Below, piece by piece: positions 33,113-42,500 of a DNA stretch of 64,000 nt. The notes beneath the pieces are model-generated. The model saw only the letters and a program-made list of their open reading frames with translations. It had not been told where the DNA came from and made no database searches. Source of the stretch: Staphylotrichum longicolle. Taxonomy: Eukaryota > Ascomycota > Sordariomycetes > Sordariales > Chaetomiaceae. The DNA lies in the NCBI GenBank assembly GCA_019096155.1, contig JAHCVI010000001.1, positions 5,580,001 through 5,644,000 of the forward strand, in the 5' to 3' direction. A program made the translations under genes and the position numbers. Position 1 is the stretch's first letter, and every line of letters starts with the position of its first letter.

Positions 33113-33766
33113 TCACCACAATCGTCGCTGGTAGTAGCCGCGCTCTTCGCCCTGCGACAATCTCATAATCTCCTCCTTGATTCGCCGCCGCCGTTCTGCC
33201 CTGCTCATGGGCTTTTGAGGCTCGTCCGACTCGTCGTCGTCCACGGGAGCGCCCTTCCCTTTCTTCTTGCTGGTTTTGCTCAGCTTCTTCCCGGTCTTGG
33301 TCGGCTGTAGCGCCGACTGAGAACGGCCCGCGTCGACATCGACATCGTTTTGCTCGTGTTTCTCGTCGCTTTCCAACGTCGGCTTGACCTCTACGACCGC
33401 TCCGCCCCCCTGTCCTGCGCCGCCGTCGCCGTCGTCGAGAATTATGATGCTGCCGTCGGCCAGCTCGGTTGTCGACTGCTTGAAGCGATCAGGGAGAAAC
33501 AACTTTGGCGACGGCCGTGGCGACGGTTTGATGGCTGCGCGGAGGTCGCGGAGTGTTCGTTGCTGGATGACATAGCCGCTGAGAAAGAGAGCAGCCGTGC
33601 AAAGGAAGACTAGCGTGGGTTGTCAGTGCGTGGACGGTTTGTCGATGGCGTTGTTTGCCAAGCAGCGCATTGTGTCACGGCCACATGACAAGGGGTAAGA
33701 GACGGCAAATTGCATACTGATGGCGGACGAGACGGCAATGGATACCTGCCCGGAGGTGAGGAGCAT
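33113..33766 (-). CDS. Small single-pass membrane protein of unknown function
   Basis: Exons in transcription order: 33766-33718 and 33609-33113; 546 nt, 181 residues. The short first exon MLLTSGQVSIAVSSAI joins IFLCTAALFLSGYVIQQRTL to make one N-terminal membrane helix. A basic segment (RDLRAAIKPSPRPSPK), an acidic/Gly-rich linker with SIIILDDGDGG, Lys-rich clusters and a C-terminal helix (SRAERRRRIKEEIMRLS) follow. The intron is 108 nt, with a GTATGC donor and TAG acceptor. A Lys/Arg cytosolic or matrix tail with a single anchor fits many organelle membrane proteins; no domain is recognised. Confidence 0.75.
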
Positions 33767-34181
33767 TCTTCTAGAGTATCGCAATAAATTCGCCCGCGTT
33801 CGTGTCGCTTTTGCTGGATACGGTTTCTGCGGGTCAGTTCAAGTCAAAAAATGCATCAGAACTCTAAATACATGTACAAATCTGCAACAATCTGCAAGAA
33901 ACAGGTGTAAATCCAACATCAGGATCGATGATGCCCCCCCTTGCCTGCCCCTCGTGGCACAAACAAGGAAATGTTGGTTGGACGGGCAACTATCGCTTAT
34001 CTCCGCCACGCCAATGCCAAGGGTTCTGGGGAAGCAAGCTTTCTGGTGCGCAACACCCCAAAAACAGTGGAGCCTCGGGGCAGATGTTAATCGCAAAAAC
34101 ATACATTCGACCAGTTCGGCCCAGAAAACCAGCCTTCGCCACCCTTTCAACAATTCCGAGCCCGCCAGATTTTTGACAGTC
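33767..34181. other. Divergent promoter, small membrane protein and PRP38
   Basis: 415 bp. The PRP38 frame stays open through it from an ATG at 33720, which would overlap exon 1 of the opposite gene; its composition is not protein-like. Confidence 0.5.
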
Positions 34182-35048
34182 ATGAGCAAGCCCGCCTTCC
34201 ACCGCGCCGATGAGCGGCGCTTCCTCGACGAGCGCGGCAGCTCCGGCCCACTGGCGCCCAACGGGCTCAACCCGGCGACCATCATGGAGAAGGCCGTGCG
34301 CGAGCGCATCGTCGACAGCTACTTCTACAAGGAGCAGTGCTTCGGCGTCAACGAGGCCGACATCGTCGACCGCGTCGTCGAGCACGTCGACCACATCGGC
34401 GGCGTCACGGGCACCGTGCAGAAGCCGACGCCCTTCCTCTGCCTCGCCTTCAAGCTCCTGCAGCTCGCGCCCGGCGACGACATCCTCGACGAGTACCTCG
34501 GCTTCGGCGGCGACAAGTTCAAGTACCTGCGCGCCCTGGCCGTCTTTTACATCCGCCTGACCCGGCCGGACAAGGACGTCTTCACCCGGCTCGAGCCGTT
34601 CCTCGAGGACTGCCGCAAGCTGCGCAGGAAGGGGCGGAACGGCACCAGCCTGACGTACATGGATGTGTTTGTCGACGATCTGCTCACAAAGGACCGCGTG
34701 TGCGCGACGAGCCTGTGGAAGATGCGGAAGCGGGATATCCTGGAAGATCTGGAGCTGCTCGAGCCGCGCGTCAGCCCGCTTGGGACGCTTGAGGATCTGT
34801 TAGAAGAGGAGGACGAGGCGATGCAGAACGGGGATGACGCGAACAGGGACGCCCATGATCACGACAGTGGCTCGGTCAGGTCAAGATCAAGGTCAAGGTC
34901 TAGGTCTCGGTCTCAGTCAGGATCACGGTCCGACTCGCGGCGGAGATCGCGGTCGAGGTCAGAGTCAGAAAGGGGGCGCTCAAACCATGACAGGATGGAC
35001 ATTGATGTCCCGGAGAGGCGGAGGTCCTCTGGCGAAAGGAGCCCTTGA
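34182..35048 (+). CDS. PRP38: Prp38 pre-mRNA splicing factor
   Basis: Single exon, 288 residues. Prp38 is a tri-snRNP component needed to activate the spliceosome. The start MSKPAFHRADERRFLDERG leads into the PRP38 domain (residues 20-190): NPATIMEKAVRERIVDSYFY, GVNEADIVDRVVEHVDHIGG, TPFLCLAFKLLQLAP, KYLRALAVFYIRLT, then SLTYMDVFVDDLL. The C-terminus is acidic followed by an Arg-Ser repeat (about residues 228-265), a feature of metazoan and many filamentous-fungal orthologues that is absent from budding yeast. Confidence 0.94.
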   Translation: MSKPAFHRADERRFLDERGSSGPLAPNGLNPATIMEKAVRERIVDSYFYKEQCFGVNEADIVDRVVEHVDHIGGVTGTVQKPTPFLCLAFKLLQLAPGDDILDEYLGFGGDKFKYLRALAVFYIRLTRPDKDVFTRLEPFLEDCRKLRRKGRNGTSLTYMDVFVDDLLTKDRVCATSLWKMRKRDILEDLELLEPRVSPLGTLEDLLEEEDEAMQNGDDANRDAHDHDSGSVRSRSRSRSRSRSQSGSRSDSRRRSRSRSESERGRSNHDRMDIDVPERRRSSGERSP

Positions 35049-35695
35049 GATCACCTAGCATGGAACTCACACCGAGGCGAGGGTAAACCAGGTTTGCTCC
35101 CGTGATACCGGTTGATTGCTCCACGGCCATTACGAGCAAAGTACATAGCGCATTGTCACGTTGGTGACTCGATTGCTGCGCTGGTGCTACTTGGTGAGCA
35201 ACCCGGGTTATGCTGCATCAGGATACCCAGCCCGGTTCCCCTCCTGGGGGAACGATGATGGTTGCAAAATACGCACGGAACACATGGCCTCGATGCTGTA
35301 ACTCGGGGCCGGAGGAAACAATCTTCACTGACAGTGATGCCAAAATCCCGAACAAATGACATGGGCGGTAAGAACGAGACACTGCCAGGGCGACCATCCC
35401 CGGCCCGACAGGAACCACCGCCAGCAGGTGGTGGTGATAAAGACACTAGACACCCTACCCTCCGTTACAGGAGACACATTGTCGAGGAAGATTGTGCGAG
35501 ACTTGTGATAATCGCGTAATAATACATCATATACAATCATCCCCGCAGGAATGGCGCTGAACCTGACTCATCAACCCGCAGCCTAGAGCGACAGTCCTCG
35601 ACAGGGACTGGACACCCATCGTGAGACGGTGTCCAATAGCGAGCAGGTCCTGTTTCGGGTTTAATTGGGTTTGCCCTCAAGCCGCAGCAATGTAA
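35049..35695. other. Intergenic, convergent 3' flanks
   Basis: Nothing supportable seen between PRP38 and the GatA gene. Confidence 0.5.
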
Positions 35696-37468
35696 TCACC
35701 TCACCGGGCTACTGTTTTGGAGGGCCGCTGATACGGCATCTGCCACGGCAAGCAGCCGGGCATCATCCCAGTATTGCCCGATCAACTGCAGTCCTGCCGT
35801 ACCAGTTGTAGCCGCGGCATCCCCAGCCCTGTCCGACGCAACCGGCATCGGTATACTGATAGCAGGTAACCCTGCTAAGCTGGCAGGTACTGTGAAGACA
35901 TCATTCATGTAGGCATCGACCGGTGTCTGGCTCATGACGTCCTCCAGCCGCGGCGCCAGCGTCGGCGCTGTCGGGCACAGCAGGAAGTCGACCTCTTCGG
36001 GGCCCCACTTGTCCTCCATGACAATGCTCTCGTCGAGGTCGGTGAGGTCAAACGTTTCCCTCTCATGCAGTGGATTGTCGAGCGCAAAAACGCGGTTGAA
36101 GTCCCTCCGCACCAGCCGGCGCACCCGCTGCGCCTGGATAAAGTAGTTGTCCATGGCCTCGGAGCTGAGCGTGTACGATCCAAGAAGGATGCGCCGCTTG
36201 ACTTCGTCCCCGAACCCCTTGCCGCGACTCGCAGCGTAGAGGACCCCGCCGGCGGCATCGCTCGCCGCCTCGCTATCCCTCGTGCCGTACCGGACACCAT
36301 CGTATTTCGCCAGGTTAGACGACGCCTCGGCAGGCGCAATAACGTAGTACGCCGAGAGCGCGTGTCTCGTCGACGGCAGCGAAACCGGGACCACGCGGGC
36401 GCCAAACTCGTCCTGCAGCACCTTCGCCGCCCGCGCCCAACCGTCCCGTATGCTCGGCTCCAGCTCCTCAATGTTGTACTCCAACGGGATCCCAAACTTT
36501 AACCCCCTCAATCCCCTCCCCACCTCCCCATCTCTCCACCCACCAGCGCCATACCCTCCCTCCCCTTGGCGCACCTCCTCCTCGCCGCCGCGGACAGACT
36601 CGTCGGGTCCCGCGCATCATGCTCCGCCCATAACCCTCCCCTCTCCCCCTCTTCCTCTGCCCCCGCCCCCGTCCCGCCGACGACCAGCTCCCTGATCCTC
36701 CCCACCCGCTTCGCCAGCATCCCACCGTGTCCAGCGAGTTGGCGTACGGCACGACCCCAAACCGCGAGAGCATGCCGTACGACGGCTTGAAGCCGACGAC
36801 GCCGCAGTACGCGGCGGGCAGGCGCACCGACCCGCCCGTGTCGGTGCCCAGCGCGACGTCGGCCGCGCCGGCCGCCACGGCCACGGCGCTCCCGCCGGAG
36901 CTGCCGCCCGCGGAGAGCAAACCGTCATGGGATGAGTTGGAGTTGGGGTTGGGATCGGGGCGGCGGTCCTCCTGCGCGACGGCACCAAAGGCCGAGTGCG
37001 TGCTGTGGCTGCCCATGCCGAACTCGTCCAGGTTGGTCTTGCCCACGAGGCGGGCGCCGCGGGCGCGCAGCTGGGAGACGATGGTCGCCTCGAAGGGGGA
37101 GTGGTAGGTGGTGAGGAAGGGGGAGGCGCATGTTGTTGTCGGTTGTTGCGGGGTTGGGGAAGTGGAGGACGGGGAGGTGGAGGTGGAGGTGGAGGAGGAG
37201 GTGGTCGCGATGTTGTCTTTTACGGCGAGGGTGAAGCGGAATGATGGTGGTGGTGGTGGTGGTGGTGAGGGTGCCTGGGGTTGTTGTTGCTCGGTGGGTT
37301 CGAGAGTTTCTAAGGGAGGGAATGGTCAGTCATGGGGAGAAGGAAAGCTGAGGGGTCTCAGACGGAAGTGCCTTTGGAGATGAAGTGGTTCAGCAGGCGA
37401 CGCTGCTGGCGAGTGGAGGAGTAAACATGGCGCAGACGGAGGCCGCGGGGCCTCCCTCGGGCTGACAT
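35696..37468 (-). CDS. HER2: Mitochondrial glutamyl-tRNA(Gln) amidotransferase subunit A, with two apparent -1 frameshifts
   Basis: Exons in transcription order: 37468-37364 and 37274-35696. The presequence MSARGRPRGLRLRHVYSS leads to RQQRRLLNHFISK, then TLAVKDNIAT with the catalytic Lys of the amidase triad. The Ser motif is SAGGSSGGSAVAVAAGAAD and the nucleophile block LGTDTGGSVRLPAAYCG. GatA supplies ammonia from glutamine for mitochondrial Gln-tRNA. An unusual Ser/Thr/Pro insert sits between DNIAT and CASPFL. One base is missing after DTVG at 36716-36723 and another near 36553-36566; FGIPLEYNIEELEP and the rest follow in frame. With both, the CDS is 1686 nt (561 residues). The acceptor at 37275-37276 was chosen over one at 37310-37311 because only it keeps the frame. 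Confidence 0.88.
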
Positions 37469-38180
37469 GTAGTCTTGTGCTTCTTGGTGCTTTTAGGATT
37501 GGCTAATTGAGTTGTGTGGAAGAGTGAGCCTCCTGGGCCGGCCTTCAAGCTCTCTGATGGTCTGGTTGACTTTCGGTCGCTTGGTGATAGGATCAGGGAC
37601 CTGAAAGATAACAACAAAATATCCAAACGATAAGGGTTAGGGGTACCTAGAGCTTCGCAGGAAGTGTCCGAAAAGGGAAGCGCCGAATTTACGGAAGCAT
37701 CCAGACCTGGCGCTGCAAGGGGATCGGTATGGCAGTTTTGGCGAGCGACAACCGTTGCCAAGTCCTGTCGATTACTGAGCTGATTGCTGCGCCTGCATGA
37801 CATCATGGCTTTCACTGGCTCGACTGGCAGAGACATTCGTCGAGGACTGAAGAACCCCTGTCTCAAAATTCCAAATCGCTTTCGTCTCACTCGATAGCAT
37901 CAAACATGCATGTGTACGTGAATAAGCACAAGCCAAGCATTTGACAGCCCAAAGTTCCATGTTGGCTCAACCGAGGTGGCAGAGCCGTGGCTGCGCTTGC
38001 CATGATGCCGAGGCCAGCGGGTTTCCCGTGTCCTTCAACTCCGAGCGCAGCTTTGTAAGCCCGCCAGGAACTTTGGCGCGTTATCTCAATGCGGCGGTAT
38101 CCAGCGATGGCCAAAGAACGTCTCTAGCAGGGAGGGTGACTACCTATATAGACTAGCATTGTTCCCTCATCTTCGTACAA
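37469..38180. other. Divergent promoter, GatA and DUF4336 gene
   Basis: AAGGGTTAGGGG at 37632-37643, 164 bp upstream of the GatA start. TATATA at 38145-38150, 31 bp upstream of the DUF4336 start. Confidence 0.5.
37632..37643 (+). promoter_or_regulatory. Telomere-like (telobox) motif upstream of GatA/HER2
   Basis: AAGGGTTAGGGG, 164 bp upstream of the GatA ATG. Confidence 0.35.
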
Positions 38181-39343
38181 ATGGCCCACTATACAAACGC
38201 TGTTTGCAGCAGACTCGCCATCAAATCATTGTTCCATCAGCTCCCAGTTCGCTCACCCAGAACTTCAGCTCTCCTCCTCACCCTTCACTATCAACCCACC
38301 AGAGCCATCAACACATCATCAACCCCCCCGCATCACCGTCCACCCACCAGGCGGAAGCTCATTAGGGGCGCTCTCCTTCTCACCACTGGAACTGCCGCAT
38401 TTGCCTCGCTCGCCTTCAGCAGGACCAGCAACCAAAGCAACATGTCGTCCAAGCTGATCCCACCAAACCCGGATGAGGTCATGGTCATCCGCGACGTCAC
38501 ACCAAATGTCGTGACCTTTTCCGTGCCCTTCCTCCGTTTTGGGAAGTTTCCCATTGGCGGCCGCGGCACACTAGGTGAGCCGACCCTCTTGCATATGTTG
38601 TGTACGGTACGTCACGTTTGTACTAACTATAAACCGCAGTCCGCCTCACCTCGGGCGGTCTCGCCGTCTTCTCGCCCGTGGCCCTCACAGAAGCCACCAA
38701 GGCCAAGGTGTCCTCCCTCGGCGGCGACGTGCGCTACCTCGTAGCAACCGACATTGAGCACCACATCTTCCTCTCCGAATGGGCCGCCGCCTACCCCAAC
38801 GCCAAACTCGTCGGCCCCGAAGGGCTGCCCGAGAAGAGGCAAAAGGCGACCGGTGACCCCAAGATCGGGCAGGAGCCCTTTGCCGTCGTCGTCACCAAGG
38901 AGAACAGCAAGCAGCTCAAGATTGGCGACGACTTCGACGCCGACTTTGAGCTGGAGTACTTCCCCATGCACCCCAACAAGGAGCTGGTGTTCTTCTACAA
39001 GCCCGACAGGGTGCTCATCGAGGCCGATCTCATGTTCAACCTCCCCGCCGAGGAGCAGTACTCGCGCGTGCCAGACCACCAGAAGCCCAAGTCGAGTCTG
39101 CTGGGGCGGCTGTTCAACAGCTTGCAGACCACCGAGGGCGACGCGACGGCCGCCAAGAGGTTCCTGTGGTACGCGGCGAGCAGGAGCGACCGGAAGGGCT
39201 TCAACGAGAGCGCAAAGAGGATCGACCAGTGGGATTTCGACACCATCGTGCCCTGTCATGGGGAGACGATTGTTGGGAACGGGAAGCAGGTGTTTGAGAA
39301 GGTGTTTGCCTGGCACTTGGAGGGGAAGGGGGCGCGGAAGTGA
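38181..39343 (+). CDS. DUF4336 protein, metallo-beta-lactamase-like fold
   Basis: Exons are 38181-38574 and 38640-39343; 1098 nt, 365 residues. The N-terminus is basic and Ser/Thr-rich, followed by GALLLTTGTAAFASLAF, so a mitochondrial targeting or inner-membrane anchor is likely. A second in-frame ATG at 38442 (MSSKLIPPNPDEV) would give a soluble form. The core starts VMVIRDVTPNVVTFSVPF and continues SGGLAVFSPVAL, LVATDIEHHIFLSEWAAAYP, EYFPMHPNKELVFFYKPDRVLIEADLMF (given here in overlapping pieces) and VPCHGETIVGNG. The HH and CHGE motifs sit where metal ligands of the beta-lactamase fold would be. DUF4336 proteins are common in fungi and bacteria; the substrate is unknown. Confidence 0.82.
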
Positions 39344-39548
39344 GGATAATATCCCGTCTCGAGCACAAGTTGTTTGATCACATGTAGATAATATAATGAC
39401 TGTATTTTCTCGATTCAATGTTGCCCTGTCCCACACCCACTCCCTCCAAAGTCGCATGGCCGGTGGTCTCATCTGATCGTATATACTTGCAGAGAATCGG
39501 CCCCTTGAGGGCCGGAAACAGAGCGCACCCAACGTTCCGTCCCCGACC

Positions 39549-42500
39549 TCACCTTCTCACAGCCACCACAAAATCAAACAAAACCAAAACCCAAAGAAAA
39601 AAAGAAAAAAAGAAAAAAAGAAAGAAAAAAAAACCGATGATAAGACCCCTCCTATCCCTCCCGCCAACAACCAACCCCCCAACTGCCCCACCATCCCCCT
39701 CACTCCCCTCCCCACCACGCTCCAAAACCCGCCCTCCCCAACCCCAACCCACCGCGCCCCGCTCCCACTCAAAGAGCGAATGCACCGCCCCGGCGAACCA
39801 GTCCCACGCCGGGTCGTACACCAGCCTCCAGTCGACCCGCGCCGGCGACCACGCGGCGTACGACAGCGGCCGCCCGCTCGTCACGTCCAGCACGTAGGCG
39901 TACCGCCAGTCGTTGGGCCCGACCCAGATGCGCCGCTCGGCGACCACCGCCACGTACGCCAGCCAGGCGTATACCAGGAGAAGCGTGACGACGGAGCTGA
40001 CGAGCGTGGAGGCCGGGGGGATGCGGAGGGGTTCGAAGCGCGGGGTGGTGGGGGGGAGCGGGGTCTGGAGTTGGGGTTTCGGTTCGTCGTCGTCGTCGTC
40101 GACGTGGCGGCGGCGGCGGCGGCGGCGAGCGGAGCGGACGAGGGCGCGGGTGTGGTAGGTGAGCAGGCGGCAGAGGTAGAGGGGTAGGCCGAGGAGGAGG
40201 GAGAGGAGGAAGGCGGCGGTGGCGCGGAGGTTGTAGGGCTGGATGAGGACCAGGAAGAGGAGCCAGGTGAGGGCGGTGAAGACGCGGCAGAGGGAGGTCC
40301 AGAGGGGGCTGGAGGAGGCGAGGGCGCCGTGGCCGTGGTGGCCTTGGCAGGAGGCAACGACCTCCCTGGGGTTGTGCGATGGGGAGGAGGTGGGGGGTGG
40401 TGGTTTGCCGCTGGCGCAGCAGCCGCCGGTCACGGTCGAGTAGTAGATCCTGGGGAAGAGGAAGCGGAGGAGGGTGCAGAAGCAGCTGGAGCCGCCGTGC
40501 TGGCCTGGCACGCCCGACGCTTGGATTTGGAAGAGGGTTTTGGTGAGGAGCTGCTCGGCACGGTGGCGGTCGGCGGCGGCGTCTCTGACGAGGAAGGCTT
40601 CGGATGCCGCTTGGGCGTCACTCAGCTCGGTGAGGCGTACTTGGGTATACTCCTCCTCCCGACGAAGCCGGGTTTCGCGCCGCTTGAGGCTGGCGTGGTA
40701 GACCGGGTCCATGTCTTCGTCTTTCATACCGAAGCCCCTCTCATTCAACTTGACGAAAGCGTCGACCCGAGCATGCGCGCTGTCGGCCATCGCTTTGATG
40801 CGGCAGACGTCCTCTTCCAACTCGACCAGCCGAGGTTTCAGCGCTTTGATCCCGTTCTGCACTCTCCACCTGCCCTCGGCCTGACGAGGATCAGGAGCCA
40901 TTTCCTGGATTTTGGTGATCAACTGGTTGATTGCGGCCGCGCCCTCCTGACTTGTCGGCGTTGATCCGCTCCACCTGCCGCCCATGGTCTCGAGCAAGCT
41001 GCTGCACAGCCGGAAGAGGTCCTCTGACTGGCTCGAGGTCAGGGGACGAGGACCTTGCTGCGCTCGATGCGCCTCGCATTCCTTTATCAGTTGGGTTTGC
41101 GCGTCTTGAAGTTTCGCCGCGTTTACAATTCTCTTTTCGATCTGGTCCAGCAGATCCCGCTCCGCTTGGGACTGCTGTGGGGTGAAACGTTCGAGTTCAA
41201 GCAAGTTCCTGAGGTGCCTGCTGTATTGCGCAAGTGCCAGGTAGAAATCGGTGTTGTCGACGATGTTATGTTCCCTCACGCTCCTGATCATGAATCGCCG
41301 AAGCGACTTCATGAGATCTTCAGCTGGGGTTTCCGGCTCCACCGAGTTGAGTTCTGTGATCGCCATGGTGAGTTGCTGGATGAGCCTGTGGGCAGCTGCT
41401 TCCTCTCCATACGACTCCGAGTTCTGGTAGAATTCCTCAATGAACTGGATGGTACGTTGCAGGAATTCCAGCTCATGGTCTTCTGCGCGAAAACCTCCAG
41501 ATGGGAGCTCCCGAAAACCGTGGTAGATACTCAGCTGACGGGAAGATGAAGAGTATGGTTCCGACTTCGTGCTCTGCTGAGACAGTGTCTTGACTGTCTC
41601 AACCCTAGCGCGTTGTTGTTCGACTTGCTCCCCAATCTCCTGGAAGGCCTGGTGGTCCGACTGAACTTGTTGCTGAAGCGCGTCAAGTTGTTCGCGTATC
41701 AATCCCTGGTTTTCCTCCATGATTTCGTGATCCCGGGCCCAAGTGTCGGTGGCGAGTTTCATGTTTTTCAGCTCTTCCAGAATCTGCTGTGCTTGTTCGA
41801 TGTGAAGCGCGTTCGCACCGGCCATCTTGGCTGATACTTTCTTCGCCATCTCGGCGATTCTTGCCTTGATCTCGTCCATGATGGCTTTACTGGATTGAAG
41901 AGCCTCGTCCTGGACGGCCTCAATCTCGCGGATGAGTCGTTCAGGCACAAGAGACTCGGCAGCGTTGTCGGCAGACGACTCGGGGCGCGCGTCGTCTTGG
42001 ATCCCACCAACAGCTCCGCTGACTGTCGCAGCAAGATCCTTCACAGAGGTCTCGATGTCGTCCATGTTACTCTGATATTCCTGCTGCTCATGTGCTGATC
42101 GCACAGTCTTCTCTGCAAGCTTTTGCTCGAGTTCCTCTATGGCCTCCTCAAGCGCCTCGATTTGAACTCTGTACAGAGTAGCCTCCTTCTTCAAGCGTTC
42201 GACTTCTGCCGTTTGCTGCCCAGACGGAAGTTGCTGGTGCCTGATCGGAGGTGAGATGGACTCGGCCGGCCCTTTCCCTTTTCTGTCCGCCGCCCGCGCT
42301 CGTTCAGTCTCGAGTTCGCGCTCAAGGTCTCGGACCCGGAGCTCCAGTTGCGTAGTGGAAAGCCTCTCAGCGGATTGAGGACGATCAGCAGCCTCCTCAG
42401 TTGCTTTCTCCAGCGAGTCGTACTGTTCCCTGAGCCGTCTGTGGCGAGCTTCGGCCGCGGACGTTGCCGTACGGGCCTCCTCCAGGGCGTCTCGGACAGA

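Noticed and set aside
33720..34181. In-frame ATG extension of PRP38 by 154 codons
   Set aside because: It overlaps exon 1 of the opposite-strand membrane protein, has leader-like composition, and Prp38 homologues start at the MSKPAF-type position.
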